A stretch of DNA of 64,000 nucleotides from Candidatus Aenigmatarchaeota archaeon (lineage in GTDB: Archaea; Aenigmatarchaeota; Aenigmatarchaeia; JACPZZ01), in contig JACQNZ010000006.1 of the NCBI GenBank assembly GCA_016202815.1, positions 1-64,000 on the forward strand, in the 5' to 3' direction. This document shows positions 37,664-45,327 of the stretch, in pieces (position 1 is the first letter of the stretch; each line of letters starts with the position of its first letter). The notes beneath the pieces are model-generated. The model ran no database searches. It had not been told where the DNA came from and saw only the letters and a program-made list of their open reading frames with translations. The position numbers were made by a program, and so were the translations under genes.

Positions 37664-38065
37664 ATGCCCTGTTACGTATGCGGCGGTGATCCGGCCGATT
37701 ACACGTGCGAATCGTGCAAAAAACAGGCGTGCTATTCGCACGCGCGCAGCGTCGGCAAATCCGTTTTCTGTGTCGGCTGCGTAAAGAGCACAAAACCGCC
37801 GAAGGTTGAAAAAAATATGGCAGAATCGGCATTCGTTTATTCGCTGGTTTTCACAGTCGGTTTGGTTGCAATATTCCTGGTGGGCGAATACGCGATATTT
37901 GGGATGCTGGAAACGTATTCGGGCCTGTTGCCGGACTCTGTGAAGTCGCTGGTAACGTTTCTGAGAAGCGTGTCCGTCTTGCTGGTCGGCGGCTCAATTG
38001 CGGTAACAACGTTATTATTCCTGTTAAGCAGGAAAAAAACAAAGCAAATTCCGGCTAACAGCTAG
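37664..38065 (+). CDS. Membrane protein with N-terminal B-box-like zinc-binding domain
   Basis: CYVCGGDPADYTCESCKKQACYSHARSVGKSVFCVGC plus two TM segments. Confidence 0.65.
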   Translation: MPCYVCGGDPADYTCESCKKQACYSHARSVGKSVFCVGCVKSTKPPKVEKNMAESAFVYSLVFTVGLVAIFLVGEYAIFGMLETYSGLLPDSVKSLVTFLRSVSVLLVGGSIAVTTLLFLLSRKKTKQIPANS

Positions 38066-38081
38066 AAACATGAGGTAAACA

Positions 38082-38104
38082 GAAGCATACCCAAGGTATG
38101 CTTC
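38082..38104. repeat. GAAGCATACC palindrome (family A-related)
   Basis: GAAGCATACC-caa-GGTATGCTTC. Confidence 0.75.
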
Positions 38105-38118
38105 AGCTTAAAACTGCT

Positions 38119-38232
38119 TCAGTTTGCGATAGGCGCCAGCTTCCGGTACTTCCTCCTGAAACCCCTTTTGTAAACGGCGCTGTATTTTTTTTTGTGCTTC
38201 CTGTCAGACTCGAAAAATTCCTGCCTGCCCAT
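38119..38232 (-). CDS. 37-aa highly basic micro-protein (candidate)
   Basis: MGRQEFFESDRKHKKKYSAVYKRGFRRKYRKLAPIAN*; below the ORF-track length cutoff. Confidence 0.4.
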   Translation of the reverse strand: MGRQEFFESDRKHKKKYSAVYKRGFRRKYRKLAPIAN

Positions 38233-38293
38233 AAAATTAGTCTGGTAAAACGGTTATTAATACTGGTACAGGGGATAGTTATCTTTTGGTAGC

Positions 38294-39220
38294 ATGAAAG
38301 GGCTTGTCAATTCCATAAAGGCTTCCGGGCACATCGGGTTCGTATACGCGTTGTTGTCCGTAATCTTCATGTCACCCATTTTTATCATCGTAAACATAGT
38401 GACAAGGGAAATGCCGACGGAAACCGCCAACCTGATGTTTTTCGGCTCCGGGCTCGCAGTAACGTTCATGGTTTCCACAATACGCAGGAGGAATATGCAT
38501 ATAATCAGGCTTGCTAAAAGCCATTTCTATCCGCTGCTGCTGATCGGAGGCATCAACGCGGTGGCGGCGATGCTTTTTTTCATGGGCATAAAAGCGATAG
38601 GCCCGTCCACTTCAGCGTTCATCGCAAGGCTGGAAACAGTGTTCACGGTGTTTCTGGGCGCCGTTATACTGAAGGAAAAACTGGGAAAGGCGGACATGGT
38701 TGGCATAGCGGTTACGGTGGCGGGCGCGCTGCTTATGACGTATTCGGACGTCTCGCTGGCCTTTGGGTCTTTGTTTATTTTGGGAAGCTCGGCTGTGATC
38801 TCGTTCCAAAGGATACTGCTTAAGAAATATGTTTCCAGGATAAGCTCGTTTGACTTGAACCAGTTGAGGCTGCTGTTTGCCGCGGCCATACTGTTCGTTT
38901 ATGTGATTTCAACCTCTAAATTTGTTGTTCCGACCCCGGCCAACGCGCTGCTGATATCGCTTGGCGGCGTGACAGCGCCTGTGATCGGATTTTATTTCAT
39001 GTTAAAGTCCATGGAATCGATGGACGTTTCAAAAACGATGACTGTCAAATCAATCGAGCCTTTCATAGTTGCGGTCATGTCCATGGTTTTGTTCGGGTCT
39101 GCCATGTCATCCAGCCAGATAACGGGTGGCGCGTTTATGGCGGCGGGTATAGTAGTCCTTGCGGTTGCCCATAAAAAACAGCTGGCCGACAAGAGCAGGA
39201 TGGCTGTTAGCGTAGATTGA
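38294..39220 (+). CDS. EamA/DMT-family transporter
   Basis: About 10 TM; GPSTSAFIARLETVFTVFLGAVILKEKLGKADMVGIAVTVAGALL. Confidence 0.9.
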   Translation: MKGLVNSIKASGHIGFVYALLSVIFMSPIFIIVNIVTREMPTETANLMFFGSGLAVTFMVSTIRRRNMHIIRLAKSHFYPLLLIGGINAVAAMLFFMGIKAIGPSTSAFIARLETVFTVFLGAVILKEKLGKADMVGIAVTVAGALLMTYSDVSLAFGSLFILGSSAVISFQRILLKKYVSRISSFDLNQLRLLFAAAILFVYVISTSKFVVPTPANALLISLGGVTAPVIGFYFMLKSMESMDVSKTMTVKSIEPFIVAVMSMVLFGSAMSSSQITGGAFMAAGIVVLAVAHKKQLADKSRMAVSVD

Positions 39221-39226
39221 AGAAAA

Positions 39227-39622
39227 TCATAAAAGGTTGGTTGGGACTATCTGCTTGGCGCGCAGCCTTATGACGTATTCGCTTGCCGCAGGGTCTTTGA
39301 CGTGTTCTATTTCATGTACCAACACATGCTTCTTCAGGTAGCCTAAGCCGTAGCGGATCCAAATTTTGCTGGAGCAGTCGGTCATGCCCAGGACGTTTTC
39401 GGGCAGATAACTCCCGAAAACCTCGACAACTTCCATTCCCGCTATCGCTTTCGCGTCAGAATAGCCGATTTTGACGCCAAGGACGCTGACATAGTTTTCG
39501 CTTGCTGTTGTATCGTCGGTTTGCTCGGTTGCGTCTTCATTTTTGCCGTTTTCCTCGTCCCATACACTCTCCTCAGCTTTGCTCGTATGTTGCGGTATCG
39601 GCGAATCGAAAATGGAAAGCAC
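39227..39622 (-). CDS. Small HExxH metallopeptidase-like protein
   Basis: LKKHVLVHEIEHVKDPAASEYVIRLRAK. Confidence 0.5.
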   Translation of the reverse strand: MLSIFDSPIPQHTSKAEESVWDEENGKNEDATEQTDDTTASENYVSVLGVKIGYSDAKAIAGMEVVEVFGSYLPENVLGMTDCSSKIWIRYGLGYLKKHVLVHEIEHVKDPAASEYVIRLRAKQIVPTNLL

Positions 39623-39642
39623 CTAATATACTATGAGGATGG

Positions 39643-39963
39643 ATGATTTATTATTTAACAGTCTTTCGCCAATATTTGTTTACAAAGGAGGTGCATTGGT
39701 TGGCTGGAAAAGGAAGAGCAGCGGTTTGCAGTTGTAATTTGGGCTTAATGCTAGTTGCAAAGGCAATCTCCGCGATCGGGATTTTTGTCCTGGTAGCAGG
39801 CTTGGGCGCACAACTGGCTGTCGGTTTGACAGGTCAGAACAGCCTCGGATTATACATGAGCATATTGCCCCTGTATTTCGTAGGCTTGGTCGTTAAGGAG
39901 CTTGGCAAGGTTGTGGGCATGGAATCGCACAAGAATTGCGCGGTCCACGGACACGTTTGCTAA
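39643..39963 (+). CDS. Small membrane protein of unknown function
   Basis: Two hydrophobic segments; start uncertain. Confidence 0.45.
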   Translation: MIYYLTVFRQYLFTKEVHWLAGKGRAAVCSCNLGLMLVAKAISAIGIFVLVAGLGAQLAVGLTGQNSLGLYMSILPLYFVGLVVKELGKVVGMESHKNCAVHGHVC

Positions 39964-40019
39964 TTGGGGTTCTGTTTCTTTATTTTTTGGCCGGTTAGTT
40001 GTCGGAATAAGAATTTTAG

Positions 40020-40214
40020 TGCGGGGGGCCGGAATTTCATCAGCTGGGTTTTCTTTGAACCCCAGGGCCTTTCTTTTTCAAAAGAAAGGGGCTGTTTTGA
40101 ACCGGCGAACTCGCTAGGAGACAGGCTCCTGAAGCCTGCGCCTTTGGTCGGCTGAAACAGATTGATACTAAATACAATCTGTTTCTAGTTTTAACCGGGC
40201 TTGGCTACCCCCGC
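40020..40214 (-). tRNA. tRNA-Leu(CAG) with two introns: D-loop (40147-40193, 47 nt) and T-loop (40034-40095, 62 nt)
   Basis: Joined exons GCGGGGGTAGCCAAGCCCGGT+CAAAGGCGCAGGCTTCAGGAGCCTGTCTCCTAGCGAGTTCGCCGGTTCAAA+TCCGGCCCCCCGCA = 86 nt class II tRNA; T-loop intron fits BHB (4-bp TTCA:TGAA, 3-nt bulges AAA and ATT) and restores TTCAAAT. Confidence 0.9.
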
Positions 40215-40268
40215 ATGCATATTGATTTCTTCTCAGGCCTATAACTGCTTTGTCATCCTATGTAAACC

Positions 40269-40300
40269 GAAGCATACCGTATACTGTATCGGTATGCTTC
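40269..40300. repeat. Family A hairpin element
   Basis: GAAGCATACCG-TATACTGTAT-CGGTATGCTTC. Confidence 0.85.
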
Positions 40301-40306
40301 TAGCTG

Positions 40307-40894
40307 TTATCGGCCGACAAACACCCATCTTCTTTCTTCAAGATAGCTTTTTATCTCGTTGGACCTTGAAGGATGGCGCAGTATTCTTAGCGCTTTTCCT
40401 TCCAGGTCCCTGATCCTTCCTGTAGTCAATTGGAATTCGTTTGATAAGGCTTTGGGATTCGTTGGTTTTCCTTCAAAGCCGTAGCGTTTTCTAATCACAT
40501 GGGCATAGGAAACTTTGCTCGGCCCAAACGGCAGCCCGTCTATTAATTCGTTGACAATCGCATCGTATTCGCCGTTGTCCAGGATAATCTCCTTCGAAGG
40601 CGCCCATAAATTGCGGTCATAATCCCCTGCAATGGCGTCGCGCTCGTCTGTTCCGCTTTGGACGCACCTTATCGCGTGCCTTCGCGCGTCGGCCTTGAAA
40701 TCCCAATACGGAAGCTCTGTGTGCGGGTATATGCCGAAAATAGCCGCTGTCAGCCTTAACGAAGGCTTTTTGAAAAGGTCGTCAACCAGCTGTTGCTCAA
40801 CGGTCCACGGGCTTTCTGGCCCTTCGAAATGGTTCGTTACAAGGTCTATGCTCACTTTCGGCATCCAACTCTGATGTGTGCCAAGGTATTTCAA
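40307..40894 (-). CDS. Protein with sigma-70 region 4-like HTH at C-terminus
   Basis: LTTGRIRDLEGKALRILRHPSRSNEIKSYLE closely resembles bacterial [31 protein letters not shown]. Confidence 0.75.
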   Translation of the reverse strand: MKYLGTHQSWMPKVSIDLVTNHFEGPESPWTVEQQLVDDLFKKPSLRLTAAIFGIYPHTELPYWDFKADARRHAIRCVQSGTDERDAIAGDYDRNLWAPSKEIILDNGEYDAIVNELIDGLPFGPSKVSYAHVIRKRYGFEGKPTNPKALSNEFQLTTGRIRDLEGKALRILRHPSRSNEIKSYLEERRWVFVGR

Positions 40895-40904
40895 GCCATT
40901 CGCT

Positions 40905-42431
40905 CTATTCCCACTCCATGGTTGCGGGCGGCTTGTTCGATATGTCGTACACGACCCTGTTTACCTCGGGTATTTCATTCGTTATCCGCGTCGACATCCT
41001 TTCCAGTAGTTCATAAGGCACCTTGGAAAAGTTTGCGGTCATCGCATCCTCGGACTCGATTATTCGCAAGGCGACCGCGTGTTTGTAGGATCTTGAATCC
41101 CCCTGTATTCCGACAGTCTTTACCGGCAATAATACGGCAAAAGCCATCCACACACCGGCGTACAGGCCCGCGTTTTTCATCTCTTCCTCAACTATCAGGT
41201 TGGCTGTGCGCGCTATCCTGGCTTTTTCCGGCGTAACCTCGCCCAATATTCTTATCGCTAAGCCGGGCCCGGGAAATACGTGCCTGCTGGTTATTTCATC
41301 CGGCAATCCAACGCTTTTAGCGATCTTCCTTACCTCGTCCTTGTACAATTCTTTAAGCGGTTCGCACAATTTCAATTTCAGGTTTTCAGGCAACCCGCCC
41401 ACGTTGTGGTGTGATTTGATGCTGGACGAATGTTTTGTCACACCGCTTTCTATGCGATCCGAATATATTGTGCCCTGTATCAAAAATTCCGCACTTTCCT
41501 CTTTCGCCATTTCAGTGAATATTTCTGCAAACAGGCTGCCTATTGCTTTTCGTTTTTCTTCCGGTTCGGTAACACCTTTCAACGAGCTGAAAAACCTTTC
41601 GCGGGCATCAACAATCCGGAGATTCATGCCGTATTTCGAGAAAATATCCTGTACGAATTCTGTTTCTCTGTGCCTCATTAAGCCCGTGTCGACATACACG
41701 GCAGTCAGGTTGCGGCCTATCGCTTTGGACGCTATCGCCGCAGCGACGGAAGAGTCAACGCCGCCGGACAGCGCTATTATCGCCTTACCGTCTCCTACGC
41801 GCATCTTTGTTTCTGCAATAAGGTTTTGCACAACATCCTCCACGCGCCAGTCCTTTTTCGCCCCGCACACTTCAAATATGAAGTTGCTGAGTATTGTGTT
41901 GCCTTTTACAGTATGCGATACTTCCGGGTGGAACTGGACGCCGTAGATCTTATCGTTCCTGTTTTCCAACGCAGCCACCGGCGCGTTGGCTGACCTGGCA
42001 GTCACTGTATAATCTTCAGGCACGTTAATAACAACATCGCGATGGTTCATCCACACGGGTTCCTGGTGTTCTAATCCCCTGAGAAGCCCGCTGTTTCCGG
42101 TCACGGAAACTTGCGTTGTCCCGTATTCGCCGAACTCGCCGGATTTGACCGTGCCGCCCTTCAGGTAAGCAATTAACTGGTGGCCGTAGCATATGCCGAG
42201 CACAGGCACGCCCATTTTCAGGATTTTTTCGTCGCATTTCGGCGAATCGTTGTCGTATACAGAAGCAGCGCCCCCGGAAAGTATCACGCCTTTCAATCCC
42301 GGTGTCTTTTTCAGGCTTTCAGCGCTTATGCCAGGCTGTACAACCGAAGAAAACACGCCGTTGTCGCGCACCCTGCGCGATATAAGATGCGAATACTGCC
42401 CGCCGAAATCAATGACAACTATTGTGTCCAT
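40905..42431 (-). CDS. guaA: GMP synthase, fused glutaminase + ATP-PPase
   Basis: DFGGQYSHLI, GVPVLGICYGHQLIA, ALSGGVDSSVAAAIASKAIG, RHVFPGPGLAIRILGEVT, NKPPATMEWE. Confidence 0.97.
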   Translation of the reverse strand: MDTIVVIDFGGQYSHLISRRVRDNGVFSSVVQPGISAESLKKTPGLKGVILSGGAASVYDNDSPKCDEKILKMGVPVLGICYGHQLIAYLKGGTVKSGEFGEYGTTQVSVTGNSGLLRGLEHQEPVWMNHRDVVINVPEDYTVTARSANAPVAALENRNDKIYGVQFHPEVSHTVKGNTILSNFIFEVCGAKKDWRVEDVVQNLIAETKMRVGDGKAIIALSGGVDSSVAAAIASKAIGRNLTAVYVDTGLMRHRETEFVQDIFSKYGMNLRIVDARERFFSSLKGVTEPEEKRKAIGSLFAEIFTEMAKEESAEFLIQGTIYSDRIESGVTKHSSSIKSHHNVGGLPENLKLKLCEPLKELYKDEVRKIAKSVGLPDEITSRHVFPGPGLAIRILGEVTPEKARIARTANLIVEEEMKNAGLYAGVWMAFAVLLPVKTVGIQGDSRSYKHAVALRIIESEDAMTANFSKVPYELLERMSTRITNEIPEVNRVVYDISNKPPATMEWE

Positions 42432-42465
42432 ATTTTTTTACACACTCTCATGTATTTCAGCTTTT

Positions 42466-43287
42466 CTACGTTATCCGCGCCTCGACGCAGCGCTTCCACA
42501 TCCTCGGCGCGTACGGCAAAACTTTGCGCGACGTTATGGCGGTCGCACTGCGCCCGAGTTTGTTCGCCTCCGCCAGCAACAGCCCTTTTGCAAAATCCTC
42601 TTCGCCTTCCTTGTTGATGGTGTAAAAATGTATGGAACCGCCTTTTTTCAGGCATTTGATCGCAACATCCAGGAACTCATGCGCATTCGAAGGCGACGGC
42701 ATTATGACGCGGTCGAACTTATTGCCCATATTCCTGCAAACATCGCGGACATCGCCTTTTAGCGGATAAACGAGCGCATCGACCCTGTTGAGCCGTATGT
42801 TTACCTTCATGTATTCGTAGGCGTCGCCGTTTATTTCGACTGCGTAAACTTTTGTTTCCGGCCTTTTCCCGGTGATCGCGATTGCGTAGGCGCCTATGCC
42901 GGCGAACATGACCAGCACGGTTTCGTTGTTGCGGACTACCGACGCTATTTTCTGCCTTTCCTCGCCTTCGCGCGGCGAAAAGTAAACCTTGCCCACGTCG
43001 AGCTTGTATTTCATTCCGTGTTCCGTATGCAAAGTTTCCAAATTCTTATCGCCGGCTATTATCTTCAATTGCCTGGTCCTGTGCACGCCCTCGCGTGCCG
43101 AGAGTTTTTTTGCAACCGTTTTGATGCTTTTGTTCCTCATTATTTCTTCAGCTGCAGCTTTTTCGTCGTCATCCGGCTCGATCACGGCTATATGCCCGAT
43201 GATATCATAGCTTTTCGGCATTCCCATACCTGTATTAATCAGCAGCGGCTTATAATAGCATAATGATAACCATAACCAAAAATTCAA
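42466..43287 (-). CDS. Trm5/TYW2-family tRNA methyltransferase
   Basis: YDIIGHIAVIE; GMKYKLDVGKVYFSPREGEERQKIA; VLVMFAGIGAYAI; FDRVIMPSPSNAHEFL. Confidence 0.88.
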   Translation of the reverse strand: MNFWLWLSLCYYKPLLINTGMGMPKSYDIIGHIAVIEPDDDEKAAAEEIMRNKSIKTVAKKLSAREGVHRTRQLKIIAGDKNLETLHTEHGMKYKLDVGKVYFSPREGEERQKIASVVRNNETVLVMFAGIGAYAIAITGKRPETKVYAVEINGDAYEYMKVNIRLNRVDALVYPLKGDVRDVCRNMGNKFDRVIMPSPSNAHEFLDVAIKCLKKGGSIHFYTINKEGEEDFAKGLLLAEANKLGRSATAITSRKVLPYAPRMWKRCVEARIT

Positions 43288-43640
43288 GAAAAGTGTTCGA
43301 AGCTGAAGAAGCTGACAATTTAATAAAAAAAATAGCCGGATTGTCGTTTCGCGGCAGGCTGCCTAAAAATTGTGCCATGCTGTTTTCATTTCCCGTGGAA
43401 CACAGGTGGTCTTTCTGGATGTTTGGTATGCGTTTTCCTATAGACATTATGTTCCTGGACAGGAAAGGAAGAGTCGTTCACATAGAAAAAAATGCAAAGC
43501 CTTTTTCTTTAGACCCGTCCACGTGGAAGACGTTAAAACCGGAGAAAAAATTCATGCACGCCGTAGAGATAAACGCTGGAGAAGCGAAAAACAAAAGGAT
43601 AAAAGTCGGCGACGCATTAACTTTTACTAGCCGATCGTAA
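43263..43640 (+). CDS. DUF192 family protein
   Basis: HRWSFWMFGMRFPIDIMFLDRKGRVVHIEKNAKP. Confidence 0.9.
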   Translation: MITITKNSRKVFEAEEADNLIKKIAGLSFRGRLPKNCAMLFSFPVEHRWSFWMFGMRFPIDIMFLDRKGRVVHIEKNAKPFSLDPSTWKTLKPEKKFMHAVEINAGEAKNKRIKVGDALTFTSRS

Positions 43641-43657
43641 TATTATATCATTGGTTT

Positions 43658-43703
43658 TTGAGCCAAAATAGTTTTTGGAGTTATCAAAGACCTTCGGAAA
43701 ACC
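43658..43703. repeat. Divergent family B repeat
   Basis: agccaaaatagtttttggagttatcaaagaccttcggaaaacc aligns with 4984-5031. Confidence 0.5.
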
Positions 43704-43815
43704 AAAGCATACCGGAAAGCTGGAAGCATATCGTATTAACTAGAAGCATGCCGATACAGTATACGGCATGCTTCAGTTGGAACGCGATATGCTTCGGTTT
43801 ATGGCGGTATGCTTT
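43704..43815. repeat. Three-tier nested palindrome (family A)
   Basis: AAAGCATACCG/CGGTATGCTTT (43704-43714/43805-43815), GAAGCATATCG/CGATATGCTTC (43723-43733/43785-43795), GAAGCATGCCG/CGGCATGCTTC (43743-43753/43764-43774). Confidence 0.92.
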
Positions 43816-43833
43816 TAGCTAAAGGGGTTTTGT

Positions 43834-44709
43834 ATGGACGCTAAAATATTCGATAATTACACGAAAGCGGGAAAAATATTGAAGGATATTTTTGGAGCGC
43901 TGCTGGTAAGGCCCGGCGACAAGATAGTTGACATAGCGGATACGGTGGAAAACGAAATTTTGAGGAAAGGCGGCGTGCCGGCTTTTCCTGCCAATATATC
44001 TATCAATGAAATTGCCGCTCATTACACGCCTGTGCCGAACGACGAAATAACAATCCGGGAAGGCGACCTTGTCAAAGTAGATTTGGGCGCGCACATAGGC
44101 GGTTACATCGCCGACGCCGCGGTCACGTTTTGCTCGGGGAAAAACGACATGGTCATTGCGGTTGAGAATGCCGTCAAAGCCGCTATGAAATTGATGGTGC
44201 CTGGAAAAAAAGTAAAAGATGTTTCTGAAGCCATAGAAAGCGAAATAGAATCAAAAGGCTTTCGTGCTGTTAGCAATTTAACAGGCCACAGTTTGGATAA
44301 GTTTATTTTTCACGGGCCTGTTCCGATCCCGAACGTCCGCAACAGCATAAATTATGAGTTTAAAGTCGACGACGTTTTCGCTGTCGAGCCTTTCGCTACG
44401 GACGGCGTCGGAGCTGTAAAAGACAGCGAAAGGGTTTACATATTCAGTTATCTCAAGGATCATAACACCCGTTTGCCTGAGAGCAGGCAGGTTTTAAGCC
44501 TGGCGAAAAAGGACTTTTCGTCGCTCCCGTTTTGCGAACGCTGGATAAAAGGCATAACGCCGCTAAAATTCGACCTTGGCGTAAAACAGCTCGTAGCCGC
44601 GGGCGCGTTGCAGCCGTATCCTGTGCTGCGCGAAGCCGGCCGCGGGCTGGTCGCCCAGGCCGAGCACACGGTAATTGTCAGAGACAAGCCAGTGATAACT
44701 ACCGCATAG
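43834..44709 (+). CDS. map: Methionine aminopeptidase type II
   Basis: LVKVDLGAHIGGYIADAAVTF; LTGHSLDKFIFHGPVPIPN; FAVEPFATDG; AQAEHTVIV. Confidence 0.93.
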   Translation: MDAKIFDNYTKAGKILKDIFGALLVRPGDKIVDIADTVENEILRKGGVPAFPANISINEIAAHYTPVPNDEITIREGDLVKVDLGAHIGGYIADAAVTFCSGKNDMVIAVENAVKAAMKLMVPGKKVKDVSEAIESEIESKGFRAVSNLTGHSLDKFIFHGPVPIPNVRNSINYEFKVDDVFAVEPFATDGVGAVKDSERVYIFSYLKDHNTRLPESRQVLSLAKKDFSSLPFCERWIKGITPLKFDLGVKQLVAAGALQPYPVLREAGRGLVAQAEHTVIVRDKPVITTA

Positions 44710-44751
44710 GCGTATAAATTCTTTGGAATCTTTATCAGGTTAGCGAAGCTC

Positions 44752-45315
44752 ATGCGAAACCAGATAATAATAACGGGATCCGAATGGATGAAGAAGCTTT
44801 TTGAAGGCGAGCGTGATTTCAGCAGGACAAAGATTGTGGGCGAACCCGTAGTGCTGCAGCACATCAAAGAAATTAACGATTACCTCACAATGGCAAACCT
44901 GGAAAGGGAGCCGCTGATTCTTGACCTCGCAGACATATCCGGTGTCCGCGCCCCGGAACTGTACGCTCCGCACACAAAGGCGCGTGGAATTCGCGCCCCG
45001 TATGCGGATTTTGGACGCGCGTTCCTGTCGTATTCCGACTTCGGCCCGTACAGGAACCCGAACGGGTCTGAGACAAGAAGCAACATGGTGTACGTAACAT
45101 TCGACAACGCCACAATGAATTCAGTCGTCTTGAGAGGCGCTGTTGTCAGGGGAATCAGCCTGAGGTACGCCGACCTGTCCGGTTCTGACCTCACGGGTGT
45201 CAGGGACCTTGAGACATCGCCTAACGCAGGTTTGGCAATATATCACAATATAACCGCTGACGACGCAGTCAAAAAAATAATTTCCAGAAAAATCGGGTTA
45301 GATAATCGGGTTTGA
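44752..45315 (+). CDS. Protein with short pentapeptide-repeat-like segment
   Basis: FDNATMNSVVLRGAVVRGISLRYADLSGSDLTGVRDLE. Confidence 0.5.
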   Translation: MRNQIIITGSEWMKKLFEGERDFSRTKIVGEPVVLQHIKEINDYLTMANLEREPLILDLADISGVRAPELYAPHTKARGIRAPYADFGRAFLSYSDFGPYRNPNGSETRSNMVYVTFDNATMNSVVLRGAVVRGISLRYADLSGSDLTGVRDLETSPNAGLAIYHNITADDAVKKIISRKIGLDNRV

Positions 45316-45327
45316 AAAGAGATTCGG

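Noticed and set aside
42025-42237. ORFs antisense to guaA
   Set aside because: Embedded in strongly conserved guaA coding sequence
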